From an uncultured Sphingobacteriaceae bacterium (GTDB lineage Bacteria > Bacteroidota > Bacteroidia > Sphingobacteriales > Sphingobacteriaceae), in NCBI GenBank assembly GCA_946480915.1, contig CAMLLO010000001.1, forward strand, positions 228,201 through 292,200: a stretch of DNA of 64,000 nt. The letters are read 5' to 3'. Shown here piece by piece: positions 53,309 to 62,108 of this stretch. Made by a program: the position numbers and the translations under genes. The notes beneath the pieces were generated by a model. That model ran no database searches and was not told where the DNA came from. It was given only the letters and a program-made list of their open reading frames with translations. Within the stretch, counting starts at the first letter, position 1, and each line of letters opens with the position of its first letter.

Positions 53309-53404
53309 TTAAATCTCAAAACTCATTCCTTGTGTATAGTCCAGTATTTTTTTAACGGATGTTTGGATGTCTAATAGAAGCAATGTTGTATTTCGCTCAG
53401 ACAT
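53309..53404 (-). pseudogene. Truncated HEPN (DUF86) toxin, N-terminal remnant
   Basis: Overlapping the nucleotidyltransferase stop by eight bases, an ATG opens a 31-residue frame with LLLLDIQTSVKKILDYTQGMSFE, which matches the N-terminal helices of DUF86/HEPN ribonuclease toxins (lEDIlesI.kI.eYt.g.sFe). The frame stops 15 bp before the REP-like palindrome. The rest of the HEPN protein, including its RxxxxH active site, is not found on either side of the RAYT. Confidence 0.7.
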
Positions 53405-53690
53405 GGATCAAATTACGTTCTACAAAAGGTAAGTAATGTGGTTTAATACCTCTTCGGGAAACCATGTCAATTTTATGATCGAACAGATCTTCAAACTCAT
53501 GAGCAAGACGAATGTAATCGAACCCATCTATTCTTCCATTAAAATCAACAAGAATGTCTATGTCGCTTTGTTCATTGTAATCACCTCGGGCAAAAGATCC
53601 AAACAAGCCAAGTTCAGAAATTGGATATTTCCGAATTAAAGCCGGTTTGTGCTGACTTAATATGTTTATAATCTCTTCCCTTGTATACAT
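53397..53690 (-). CDS. MNT-type nucleotidyltransferase (antitoxin of MNT-HEPN pair)
   Basis: 97 residues. Minimal nucleotidyltransferase signature: GLFGSFARGDYNEQSDIDILVDF with GS and the DxD pair. MNT antitoxins AMPylate the HEPN toxin and are encoded together with it. Here the partner is truncated, so the MNT gene is orphaned. The length is normal for MNT antitoxins. Confidence 0.88.
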   Translation of the reverse strand: MYTREEIINILSQHKPALIRKYPISELGLFGSFARGDYNEQSDIDILVDFNGRIDGFDYIRLAHEFEDLFDHKIDMVSRRGIKPHYLPFVERNLIHV

Positions 53691-53738
53691 CTGTATCGCT
53701 TAATTTATTTACCTCGATAACTTATTTTAGAATACTTT

Positions 53739-53746
53739 CAAATATA
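53739..53746 (-). promoter_or_regulatory. Candidate -7 promoter box for the MNT gene
   Basis: TATATTTG on the minus strand matches TAnnTTTG, 48 bp before the ATG at 53690. Confidence 0.4.
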
Positions 53747-53830
53747 CAAAGTTTTAACAGCCTTAAAAAGTTTGCACTATGTCGGTCCAGGCACGCAAAA
53801 CTTATCTCCTCTATTTTAACCCCTTTTTCT

Positions 53831-53838
53831 TATTTTTG
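53831..53838 (+). promoter_or_regulatory. Candidate -7 promoter box for prfB
   Basis: TATTTTTG fits TAnnTTTG and ends four bases before the prfB ATG, implying a leaderless or nearly leaderless transcript. Confidence 0.45.
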
Positions 53839-53842
53839 CCCC

Positions 53843-54917
53843 ATGACTAAAGAACAGTTACAGGATTTAAGGGACAGAGTAACGTCCCTGAGGAGGCATC
53901 TTTGACATCGACAAGAAACTTGATGAACTCCATATTGAAGAAGAACTAACACTCACACCTACTTTTTGGGACAGACCCAAAGACGCCGAAAAGGTACTAC
54001 ATTCTATTAAAGCAAAGAAATTTTGGACCGACGGTATTGTAGCTGTCAATTCGGCTGTGGAAGATACTGCGGTGCTTTATGAGTTTTTTCAGTCTGGCGA
54101 TGCTACCGAAGAGGAGCTAAAAGAGCAATATCAAACTGCCCTTACAAAGCTTGAAGAACTTGAATTTAAAAACATGCTGAGTTCTGAAGAGGATCAGCTG
54201 AATGCCGTTCTTCAGATTACAGCCGGCGCAGGTGGTACAGAGAGCTGCGACTGGGCCCAGATGCTGATGCGAATGTATATTATGTGGGCCGAAAAAAATG
54301 GCTACAAGGTAACCGAGCAGGATTTTCAGGAAGGGGAGGTTGCGGGTGTGAAATCTGTGACTCTTCAGATAGAAGGTGAATTTGCCTATGGATACTTAAA
54401 AGGAGAAAATGGTGTTCACCGGCTGGTGCGCATTTCGCCTTTTGATGCAAACGCAAAGCGCCATACGTCCTTCGCTTCCGTTTATGTGTATCCGCTGGTT
54501 GATGATACCATTGAAATTGAAGTAAATCCGGCAGATATTGAATTTGAAACCTTCCGTTCGGGTGGTGCAGGCGGGCAGAATGTAAACAAAGTTGAAACGG
54601 CTGTTCGTTTGTATCATAAACCTTCCGGGATTATTATCAAGAATCAGGAATCACGTTCACAGCTTCAAAACAAAGAAAATGCAATCCGCTTGCTGAAATC
54701 ACAACTATACGAGGCCGAGATGCGAAAGCGACAGGAGGCATCTGCAGCAATAGAAGGTAGTAAGAAGAAGATTGAATGGGGATCACAGATCAGGAGTTAT
54801 GTTTTAGACGACCGGCGTGTAAAGGATCATCGCACAAATTATCAAACTTCAAATCCGCAGGCGGTTTTAGATGGAGATTTAAACGATTTTATCAAAGCCT
54901 ATTTGATGGAATTTTAA
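53843..54917 (+). CDS. prfB: Peptide chain release factor 2 with programmed +1 frameshift
   Basis: RF2 terminates at UGA and UAA. Reading from ATG 53843, 20 codons lead to CTT TGA C (CTT at 53900-53902, TGA at 53903-53905). A +1 slip at CTT enters the frame that runs to 54917, giving about 357 residues. The Shine-Dalgarno-like AGGAGG lies three bases before the CTT, as in the E. coli autoregulatory site. The main part has the PxT-type region and [13 protein letters not shown] with the GGQ peptidyl-hydrolysis motif. RF2 abundance thus controls its own synthesis. Confidence 0.97.
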
Positions 54918-54938
54918 AATATTCGGAGGGTTCTTCAG

Positions 54939-54958
54939 CAGTCTGCAGATGCAGACTG
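54939..54958. terminator. Hairpin between convergent prfB and SirB1-like gene
   Basis: CAGTCTGC (54939-54946) and GCAGACTG (54951-54958) form a perfect stem with a four-base loop; there is no T-run, so terminator function is tentative. Confidence 0.4.
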
Positions 54959-54970
54959 TTGGCGCATCAT

Positions 54971-55837
54971 CTATTTTTCCGCTTCAACAACAGAAAGTAA
55001 TTCTTCTATCTCCTTAACCTTATCGTCATAGCCTAATTTTGTATAAGCAGAGATTAGGTTTCGTAAAATCCTGCGAATAATGTCTTCGTTACTGCAGGGT
55101 TCGTAAAACTCTTTAGCAGGAGTTAGATTGAGTTGTTTTAAAAATGAGTCGACATCCCGCCTGCTGAAAATGAAACCTTTGTTAAATGCATTGATATAAA
55201 AGAGTACTCCTTCTTCCGAAATGTACTCCTTGGCTTCATCAATATAGGCTAAAATGAAATGCTGCGGTAGATTTACTCCATAAATAGGAATGTCCAGTTT
55301 TTGAGCGATCACAGAATAAATGATCGCCAGAGAAATTTGATTGCCTTTTTTACTCTCCAATACATGGCTGATGTATGAATTTTGAGGATCCTGGTGATTC
55401 GTGGTATTTCCCGAAAAGTTATAGATACTATACAATACATGATTAATGATCTTGACCTTTTCGATAGCACTCATGTCATAAACCATTTGCAGCCAGATCT
55501 CTCTTTTGATCTCCTCTATTTGGTTAATGATTTTTAGAGGATCCATATCAGGGTACTGATACTTATTGATGATTATTACTCCCTGTAATAAGTCAAAGGC
55601 CCCGCCATGATACCAGAGTTCCAATTCTTTTTTGACAGAATTATACTGGATTTTGTGAACCAGATTCTCGATCTTCTCCTGCAAAAGGGCATCGAAGGAT
55701 TGCTCCCAGGCACTTTCCAGGTATTCTATTACTTCATTTCCGTAAGAAAGTAATCGGTCTTCCACATGTTGTGAAACTTCGACATCCGGATCATCGAGTA
55801 ATTTGATTAAAGATTCTAATTCTTTATCATTCGTCAT
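54971..55837 (-). CDS. SirB1-family transglutaminase-like protein
   Basis: 288 residues. The SirB1/transglutaminase-like region: VLESKKGNQISLAIIYSVIAQKLDIPIYGVNLPQHFILAYID (split) resembles SirB1 (rGnPisLs.ly...a.rlglpv.gvnlPghF). It lacks an obvious catalytic Cys, as is normal for this family. The upstream part is helical and charged. Role unknown. It converges on prfB. Confidence 0.82.
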   Translation of the reverse strand: MTNDKELESLIKLLDDPDVEVSQHVEDRLLSYGNEVIEYLESAWEQSFDALLQEKIENLVHKIQYNSVKKELELWYHGGAFDLLQGVIIINKYQYPDMDPLKIINQIEEIKREIWLQMVYDMSAIEKVKIINHVLYSIYNFSGNTTNHQDPQNSYISHVLESKKGNQISLAIIYSVIAQKLDIPIYGVNLPQHFILAYIDEAKEYISEEGVLFYINAFNKGFIFSRRDVDSFLKQLNLTPAKEFYEPCSNEDIIRRILRNLISAYTKLGYDDKVKEIEELLSVVEAEK

Positions 55838-55938
55838 GTTTTACTAAAATATAAAAATGAGTAACACTTATTAAATGAATTATATAATTTTTGTGCGCTT
55901 AATCTTTAGCAATCACATCAATATAACGATGGTTTGTA

Positions 55939-55946
55939 TAATTTTG
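55939..55946 (+). promoter_or_regulatory. Candidate -7 promoter box for the methyltransferase
   Basis: TAATTTTG matches TAnnTTTG and ends seven bases before the ATG at 55954, a very short leader. Confidence 0.4.
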
Positions 55947-55953
55947 CCGCTAC

Positions 55954-56739
55954 ATGATCAATTATCAATTACTAAAATCCTATATCAAACATCGTCTCAA
56001 AGCCAAAACCCGTCATGGCATACATTCACCATTTGTTTACAATTTGGTCGATAAAGTAATTTATGACTATAAACCACGAACTGAGTATCAACCCATAGAA
56101 CAATTGCGAAAAAGCTTGTTAACCGATGAGCGGGAAATTAGTATTACTGATCTTGGAGCAGGTTCGCATATTAATAATAACAAAAAAAAGAAGGTTCGGC
56201 AACTAGCCAAAAATGCCCTTAAACCTAAAAAACTCGCACAGTTAATATATAGAATCTGTAACGATAACAAGCCTAAAAATATTATAGAGCTAGGAACCTG
56301 TTTAGGATTAACCACCGCGTATCTTGCCAAATCAGCTCCGGATGCAAATGTTATTTCCATTGAAGGCTGTCCGCAAACAGGTGCAGTTGCAAGCGAAAAT
56401 TTGAAAAAGCTAAAAATTGATAGTGTTAATCTGCTTTCTGGAAATTTTGATTCCATTTTTCCAGACATCATAGATCAAACAGATTCCCTGGATTTTGTGT
56501 TTGTAGATGGAAACCACCGGAAAGATGCAACTTTAGAGTATTTTAGGTGGTGTCTGCCCAAAGTAAATAACAACACCATTCTGGTTTTTGATGATATTTA
56601 TTGGAGCAAAGGAATGCAAGAAGCATGGGAAGAGATTAAAGACCATCCACAGGTGAGTTTTACAGTGGATTTATTTTGGATCGGACTGGTTTATTTTAGG
56701 AAAGGCCATGAGAAAGAACATTTTCTCATTAAATTTTGA
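55954..56739 (+). CDS. Class I SAM-dependent (O-)methyltransferase
   Basis: 261 residues. SAM motif: IIELGTCLGLTTAYLAKSAP, with the acidic ribose-binding residue in VISIEG. A later FVFVDGNHRKDATLEYFRWCLP, split, and ILVFDDIYW (metal-like DD) fit catechol-O-methyltransferase-like enzymes. Substrate unknown. The N-terminus (HRLKAKTRHGIHSPFVYNLVDKVI split) is common to a group of Bacteroidota proteins. Confidence 0.88.
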   Translation: MINYQLLKSYIKHRLKAKTRHGIHSPFVYNLVDKVIYDYKPRTEYQPIEQLRKSLLTDEREISITDLGAGSHINNNKKKKVRQLAKNALKPKKLAQLIYRICNDNKPKNIIELGTCLGLTTAYLAKSAPDANVISIEGCPQTGAVASENLKKLKIDSVNLLSGNFDSIFPDIIDQTDSLDFVFVDGNHRKDATLEYFRWCLPKVNNNTILVFDDIYWSKGMQEAWEEIKDHPQVSFTVDLFWIGLVYFRKGHEKEHFLIKF

Positions 56740-56751
56740 AAGATTACTAAT

Positions 56752-56759
56752 TATATTTG
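56752..56759 (+). promoter_or_regulatory. Candidate -7 promoter box for the OmpA-family gene
   Basis: TATATTTG matches TAnnTTTG, 28 bp before the ATG at 56788. Confidence 0.4.
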
Positions 56760-56787
56760 AAAATAGCCATAAACCTAACCACACAAC

Positions 56788-58167
56788 ATGAGCTTACGTT
56801 TCTGCAGTGCCTTGTTATTAGCTCTACTAACCGGATTAAATAGCCCGGCTCAGATTCGAGTGTCGCGAGTTGATATTAATAAATGGGTGAGGGAGAATTT
56901 TACAGGACAAGGAGTTGTGATTGGAAATATAAAAGTTCACGGCAATATTTTATCTATGGCTGCTTTTAGTAGCTCTGCAAATGTTTTAGATCTGCAAAAA
57001 GGGTTAATGCTCTCTACAGGTTCTGCGTTTAGTGTTGCCGGCCTGAATAATAAATACAATCAAACAAGTGCATTCGGAGATGCCGAGAGAGATCCGGACC
57101 TGAACAAGTTTGTAAAACCCAATTTATACGATGTAAGTATGATCGAGTTTGATTTCGTGCCTATGCGAAATAGCTTGCAGTTCAATTATCAGTTTGGTTC
57201 TGAAGAGTATCCCGAATATGTTGGGTCAACATATAATGATGTATTTGCTTTTTTTGTCTCGGATGATAGTACCACAAATAATATCGCGCTAATTCCGGGG
57301 AAGAATATTCCTGTAAGTATCAACACAGTAAATCACAAAACCAATCAGGGGTTTTTTATTGATAATAATGTATTTTCCAGTGCTGCTACAAAGCGCCAGG
57401 CGCCACTTGTTGAGGAGAGAAAACGGCGAGGCTTTTTTTCTTCCATTTGGCATGGCATAAAAAGCATATTTTCTTCCGTACCAGAAGAGGACTCTGAATC
57501 TGGCTATATCCGTACCGATCCGACTTTGGTTAAAAAAATGAAACCTGGTTTATATCGATTTCTGCAGTTTGATGGAATAACTAAAAAACTGGTTGCTCAG
57601 ACGTACGTGGTTCCTTATAAAAAGTACCATCTTAAAATCATTGTCGCCGATGTTGCTGACAATATTTATGATTCCGGGGTGTTTCTGGAAGACAAAAGCT
57701 TTACCGCGAAACGTGATACCTCCCAACCCAACTTCGTTGATTATCCTGATTTAAGCAGGCTGATAGATCCTAAACAAATTATTGCAGGTAAAAAACTCGA
57801 AGATCTGTTGCCAGATACTGTGTATATGGACAATGCGAAGATTTACTTTGAATTTGATAACCATGAAATAGCTCCCTCAGAAATGAGTAAGTTGAAGGGG
57901 ATTGCAGGTATTTTTGATCGCGTTAAAGATAAATACACAATGCGTGTTGCTGGGCATACCGATAGTATTGGTAATCTTGAATACAATATGGACTTATCCA
58001 GAAAACGGAATCAGGCGGTTATAGATGCGCTGCAAAAAATCCGGGCTATTGATATTCCTATCGAAATTACAGAAGATGCTTTTTTAAAGCCCGTTGCTAA
58101 AAATGATACGGACGAAGGCCGGATGAAAAACAGGAGGGTTGAAATATTTTTTGTAAAAACGGATTAG
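56788..58167 (+). CDS. OmpA-family protein with choice-of-anchor-L-like domain
   Basis: 459 residues, signal peptide ending in NSPAQ. The N-terminal half contains FNYQFGSEEYPEYVGSTYNDVFAFFVSDD (split), characteristic of choice-of-anchor L domains found in Bacteroidota surface proteins. The C-terminal OmpA domain (from about residue 345) has IYFEFDNHEIAPSE, GHTDSIGNLEYNMDLSRKRN (split) and NRRVEIFF, which bind peptidoglycan. It links an outer-membrane or secreted domain to the cell wall. Confidence 0.9.
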   Translation: MSLRFCSALLLALLTGLNSPAQIRVSRVDINKWVRENFTGQGVVIGNIKVHGNILSMAAFSSSANVLDLQKGLMLSTGSAFSVAGLNNKYNQTSAFGDAERDPDLNKFVKPNLYDVSMIEFDFVPMRNSLQFNYQFGSEEYPEYVGSTYNDVFAFFVSDDSTTNNIALIPGKNIPVSINTVNHKTNQGFFIDNNVFSSAATKRQAPLVEERKRRGFFSSIWHGIKSIFSSVPEEDSESGYIRTDPTLVKKMKPGLYRFLQFDGITKKLVAQTYVVPYKKYHLKIIVADVADNIYDSGVFLEDKSFTAKRDTSQPNFVDYPDLSRLIDPKQIIAGKKLEDLLPDTVYMDNAKIYFEFDNHEIAPSEMSKLKGIAGIFDRVKDKYTMRVAGHTDSIGNLEYNMDLSRKRNQAVIDALQKIRAIDIPIEITEDAFLKPVAKNDTDEGRMKNRRVEIFFVKTD

Positions 58168-58187
58168 AACAAAAGGAGCTAAGGCTA

Positions 58188-59318
58188 TTAAAATGCTTCT
58201 CCAAATGCTAAATAAAATCCTTTTTGCCTTTCTTCTCCAGCCCTTTTCTCGCCAAAGGCATAATCCATCCTTAAGCTTAATCCTCTTATTGTGTCAAAGA
58301 AATACCTTAGGCCTGCTCCATATGTTGGTTTGAAATTCCCAAGATCTATTCGCGAATTATAGACTGATCCGGCACCTGCAAAACCTGCAAATCCGAGGCG
58401 TGGAATCATCCTGTATTTTAGCTCTAATTGGGCTGCCAGTAAATTCCTGTCGCGGTATCGGCCGGTGTAATATCCTCGCATTATCTGGTCGTTCCCTAGT
58501 TGTGGCAAAAGATAAAACGGAACCGAGCTTCCCTGGATAGTTTGATAAGCCAAATTGAAACCCAGCGTCGTTTTCGGATTATAGGTTTTGAATGTTCTGA
58601 AATCAAGTTTCACCGAACTTCCAGAAAAATTTTCACCACCAAAAACGTCGGGGGCATAGGCGTAATTAAGCTTAATATATGTTCCTTTTGTGGTATAAAC
58701 ATTCGAATTTCTCGAGTCGATTATTTTAGCAAGTCCAAGGAAAAGCACATTCCCGCCATCTTTGTCGTGAATAAAAGAGTCAGTTTCATAAATGCCTCCA
58801 GGTTCTTCGTTATAAAATTTATGATTTTCAAAGCTTGCTGTAATGCCGGTATATGAACCTTTTCGCATCAGTTTTTCGGCTTCTAAACTTACTCTTGTTA
58901 ATTTTTGAGTAATTCTTTGTTCGTCGGCTTGAAGCGTATTGGCTCCCACTCCGTAAAATTTAAAAGGAAAATTCTTATAACGCAGGTCGCCAGCATAATG
59001 ATAACGGTTATGCTTCGACCAAATATCAGGCTTCAAAGCAAACATGGATTGTTTCTTGGTAGTAAAAGCAATTAGTCCAGGCATACTTGAGCTTCTTGTG
59101 ATTGTATCTTTATTGGTATAAAATGAAACTAAAGAGACCAATCCGTATTCGAAGCCTGTTTCCTGGGCATAACCAAGCGCCGGCAACAGTATGAATCGTG
59201 CTTTACTGGTGCTGTCGTTCTCATCCGATAGAAACCTGCCCAATATCTTTTTCTGCCCAAATGCAGATGTCATAAAAAGGTTTGAAAGAATAAGGAGGGG
59301 GATTAAAAACTTTTTCAT
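58188..59318 (-). CDS. BamA/TamA-type outer-membrane beta-barrel protein without POTRA domains
   Basis: 376 residues with a signal peptide ending in AFGQ. It has an outer-membrane beta-barrel with family features of surface-antigen (Omp85-like) C-terminal domains: FAGAGSVYN, GAGLRYFFDTIRGLSLRMDYAFGE (split) and the terminal aromatic residue (GEAF). No POTRA domains precede the barrel, so it is a short member. Function unknown. It converges on the OmpA-family gene. Confidence 0.85.
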   Translation of the reverse strand: MKKFLIPLLILSNLFMTSAFGQKKILGRFLSDENDSTSKARFILLPALGYAQETGFEYGLVSLVSFYTNKDTITRSSSMPGLIAFTTKKQSMFALKPDIWSKHNRYHYAGDLRYKNFPFKFYGVGANTLQADEQRITQKLTRVSLEAEKLMRKGSYTGITASFENHKFYNEEPGGIYETDSFIHDKDGGNVLFLGLAKIIDSRNSNVYTTKGTYIKLNYAYAPDVFGGENFSGSSVKLDFRTFKTYNPKTTLGFNLAYQTIQGSSVPFYLLPQLGNDQIMRGYYTGRYRDRNLLAAQLELKYRMIPRLGFAGFAGAGSVYNSRIDLGNFKPTYGAGLRYFFDTIRGLSLRMDYAFGEKRAGEERQKGFYLAFGEAF

Positions 59319-59391
59319 CTGCTGCGAAGATAGCTTTTGTGAAAAAAGAAAAATAAAATTCTTATAGGTTTTATTAATACACCGATGTTTG

Positions 59392-59399
59392 CAAAACTA
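59392..59399 (-). promoter_or_regulatory. Candidate -7 promoter box for the BamA-like gene
   Basis: TAGTTTTG on the minus strand matches TAnnTTTG, 73 bp before the ATG at 59318. Confidence 0.35.
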
Positions 59400-59449
59400 A
59401 ATTAAGCTCCAAAACAAAAAATAGTATTTTAGCGATTAAAAGAATTACA

Positions 59450-60424
59450 ATGGAAAGAGGACCAATATCTCAATTTATAGAACATAATTATCGGCACTTC
59501 AACGCGGCAGCTCTGATCGATGCTGCTAAAGGGTATGAAACTCACTTGGAAGAAGGTGGTAAAATGATGATCACTCTGGCAGGCGCCATGAGTACAGCAG
59601 AACTGGGTATTTCATTGGCAGAAATGATCCGCCAGGATAAAGTGGCCATAATTTCTTGCACAGGTGCAAACCTTGAAGAAGACATTATGAACCTTGTCGC
59701 GCATTCTCACTATAAACGAGTTCCAAACTACCGTGATTTAAGTCCGCAGGAAGAATGGGACCTTTTAGAACAAGGATACAATCGTGTTACTGATACTTGT
59801 ATTCCTGAAGAGGAAGCCTTCCGTAGAATTCAAAGGCATATTCATAAGATCTGGAAAGATGCTGAGGACAGCGGTGAACGATATTTTCCGCATGAATACA
59901 TGTACAAGCTTTTACTAAGCGGAGTAATGAAAGAAAATTATGAGATTCCTGTAGAGCATAGCTGGATGATTGCTGCCGCTGAGAAAAACCTTCCGATTAT
60001 TGTACCGGGTTGGGAAGATAGTACGATGGGGAATATATTTGCTTCTTATGTTATTAAAGGAGAGCTAAAAGCCAGTACAATGAAAAGCGGAATTGAATAC
60101 ATGGCTTGGCTTGCAGATTGGTATCAAAAGAATAGCAGTGGCAAGGGAATTGGATTCTTCCAGATCGGCGGGGGCATCGCCGGCGATTTTCCTATTTGTG
60201 TGGTGCCTATGTTATACCAGGATTTAGAAATGCACGAAATACCATTCTGGAGCTATTTCTGCCAGATTTCTGATTCAACAACTTCTTACGGATCTTACTC
60301 CGGTGCAGTTCCGAACGAAAAGATTACCTGGGGAAAGCTGGATATTCACACACCCAAATTTATCGTCGAGTCTGATGCTACTATAGTTGTTCCATTAATA
60401 TTCGCCTGGATATTAAAACAGTAA
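59450..60424 (+). CDS. Deoxyhypusine synthase-family protein
   Basis: 324 residues. The fold and active site are those of deoxyhypusine synthase: TLAGAMSTAELGISLAE, IISCTGANLEEDI, IGGGIAGDFPICVVPM and the C-terminal YSGAVPNEKITWGK, in which the last Lys (K296) aligns with the catalytic Lys of the eukaryotic enzyme. True deoxyhypusine is made on eIF5A/aIF5A, which bacteria lack. Bacterial members are annotated as deoxyhypusine-synthase-like or homospermidine-synthase-like, so a polyamine reaction is likely. Confidence 0.88.
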   Translation: MERGPISQFIEHNYRHFNAAALIDAAKGYETHLEEGGKMMITLAGAMSTAELGISLAEMIRQDKVAIISCTGANLEEDIMNLVAHSHYKRVPNYRDLSPQEEWDLLEQGYNRVTDTCIPEEEAFRRIQRHIHKIWKDAEDSGERYFPHEYMYKLLLSGVMKENYEIPVEHSWMIAAAEKNLPIIVPGWEDSTMGNIFASYVIKGELKASTMKSGIEYMAWLADWYQKNSSGKGIGFFQIGGGIAGDFPICVVPMLYQDLEMHEIPFWSYFCQISDSTTSYGSYSGAVPNEKITWGKLDIHTPKFIVESDATIVVPLIFAWILKQ

Positions 60425-60526
60425 TGCATATAAGTGCACTTAGAACCAATGATAATAATCATGGCCGAAAGAAATTTAAATCAATTATCAAAATCGGTTT
60501 AAACAAGCATTTATCTTTTTAGAAAC

Positions 60527-60561
60527 AAAAACGCCTTAATTAAATGTTTAAGGCGTTTTTT
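60527..60561 (+). terminator. Rho-independent terminator after the deoxyhypusine-synthase-like gene
   Basis: AAAAACGCCTTAA (60527-60539) pairs with TTAAGGCGTTTTT (60548-60560), loop of eight bases, then a T-run. It separates this gene from the alternative complex III operon. Confidence 0.85.
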
Positions 60562-60630
60562 CATTTATTTAGAACGATTATAAATTGTTATTATAGGTCA
60601 TTGTAGTGTCATGCATCCCTGAATTAATTA

Positions 60631-60638
60631 TACTTTTG
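60631..60638 (+). promoter_or_regulatory. Candidate -7 promoter box for the alternative complex III operon
   Basis: TACTTTTG matches TAnnTTTG, 71 bp before the ATG at 60710; no well-spaced -33 element. Confidence 0.35.
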
Positions 60639-60709
60639 TCCTCCGAAAATGATGGGGAAATCTCATTCAGCTTTCGAATACATATCTAATTTTAAGTGTA
60701 AAATATAAT

Positions 60710-62065
60710 ATGAGGAGCATCTCATTGTTTTTTAGAAGTGTTGCAAAATCATTATTCTTAGTATCTTCCTTATGTATTGGTATTCAGTCTTATGCACAAA
60801 ATAGCACTGATACAAGTACTACAGCAGTACAAGGTACCGCAGGTCCGGCCACAGCCGAAGCCCCTGCCGCCGCTGCTTCAGGAGATGCTGTAGCTGGTGG
60901 CGCACTGTTTAAGCAGAAGTGTACTGCATGTCACAGTTTAGAACGAGCCGTTGTGGGGCCCGCTTTAAAGGGAGTCACCGATCGTCGCGAGGCAGCATGG
61001 TTGCACAAGTGGATTAAGAATTCTCAATCTTTAGTAACTGCGGGAGATCCTGAGGCTGTTAAAGTATTTAATGAGTTCAATAAGGTGGTGATGACCCCCT
61101 TTCCTGAATTGTCTGATGGTGATATAGACAACATTTTAGCTTATATCAAAGCAGAGGGCGACAAGCCGGCAGCAGGCGCTGCAGGTGCAACGGGCGCTGA
61201 AGGCGGAACAACAGGTGAGAGTAAGGGTGTGAGTGATTTTATGCTTGGAGGACTTATTGTTTTAGTTCTTATCGCCTTGTTTGTCATTTTGGTTCTAAAC
61301 CGTGTAATTAAAACTTTAGAGAGATTATTGCTTCAAAAGCAAGGCGTCGCAATCGAAGAAGAAGTTGCCGGTGAAAGTACAGCAGTTCGCTTCAGAAGAT
61401 TAGCAAAAAACAAAAAATTTGTAGGCTTTACCGTATTGCTGATCATTATTTTCCTCGGATCATGGGGATGGATGACTATGTGGAATACCGGAGTTCACCA
61501 GGGATACCAGCCGGTGCAGCCAATTAAATATTCTCACCAGCTACACGCCGGTACATTGAAGATAGATTGCCAGTATTGCCACTTTGGGGCATACAAATCT
61601 AAAAACGCATCAATACCGTCACTGAACGTTTGTATGAATTGCCATAACTACGTTACTGCCAGTGCTAAGTATAATGGAGAAACTTCTCCTGAAATTGCCA
61701 AAATCTACAAAGCACTGGATTACGATCCACAAAGTAAAACTTATGGAGATAATCCAAAGCCGATCCAGTGGGTTCGTATTCATAACCTTCCCGATTTCGC
61801 TTACTTTAATCACTCACAACACGTAAAAGTGGCGGGTATTAAATGTCAGGAATGTCATGGTCCTATTCAAACGATGCAGGAAGTTTACCAATACTCACCT
61901 TTGACAATGAAGTGGTGTATTAACTGTCACAAAACTAAGGATGTGAATTTTAAAGGGAATGCTTATTACGATAAGATAATTGCCGCTCACGATCAGTTGA
62001 AAAAAGGACAGAAAATTACCCCTGCTTTATTGGGTGGTCTCGAGTGTGGTAAATGTCACTATTAA
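60710..62065 (+). CDS. actA: Alternative complex III cytochrome c, ActE-ActA-type fusion
   Basis: 451 residues. After a signal peptide and Ala/Gly-rich linker, a monoheme cytochrome domain has CTACH (71-75) and the axial-Met region. Two membrane helices follow (LGGLIVLVLIALFVILVL and FVGFTVLLIIIFLGSWGW). The C-terminal half has five more CxxCH motifs: CQYCH, CMNCH, CQECH, CINCH and CGKCH. So there are six heme sites: an ActE-like monoheme domain fused to a pentaheme ActA. Alternative complex III is a quinol:cytochrome c oxidoreductase in the inner membrane. Confidence 0.94.
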   Translation: MRSISLFFRSVAKSLFLVSSLCIGIQSYAQNSTDTSTTAVQGTAGPATAEAPAAAASGDAVAGGALFKQKCTACHSLERAVVGPALKGVTDRREAAWLHKWIKNSQSLVTAGDPEAVKVFNEFNKVVMTPFPELSDGDIDNILAYIKAEGDKPAAGAAGATGAEGGTTGESKGVSDFMLGGLIVLVLIALFVILVLNRVIKTLERLLLQKQGVAIEEEVAGESTAVRFRRLAKNKKFVGFTVLLIIIFLGSWGWMTMWNTGVHQGYQPVQPIKYSHQLHAGTLKIDCQYCHFGAYKSKNASIPSLNVCMNCHNYVTASAKYNGETSPEIAKIYKALDYDPQSKTYGDNPKPIQWVRIHNLPDFAYFNHSQHVKVAGIKCQECHGPIQTMQEVYQYSPLTMKWCINCHKTKDVNFKGNAYYDKIIAAHDQLKKGQKITPALLGGLECGKCHY

Positions 62066-62108
62066 TAAATTAGAAAAAAGAACTTACGCAACAGTTTATA
62101 TAGCTTAA

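Noticed and set aside
53681..53905. 74-residue frame crossing the MNT promoter and the prfB start
   Set aside because: Shadow of the intergenic region and of the in-frame first 20 codons of prfB.
54057..54917. prfB as a short gene starting at 54057
   Set aside because: The frame continues upstream through a CTT TGA C frameshift site to the ATG at 53843 and the protein upstream of 54057 matches RF2; the short version is an artefact of frame reading.
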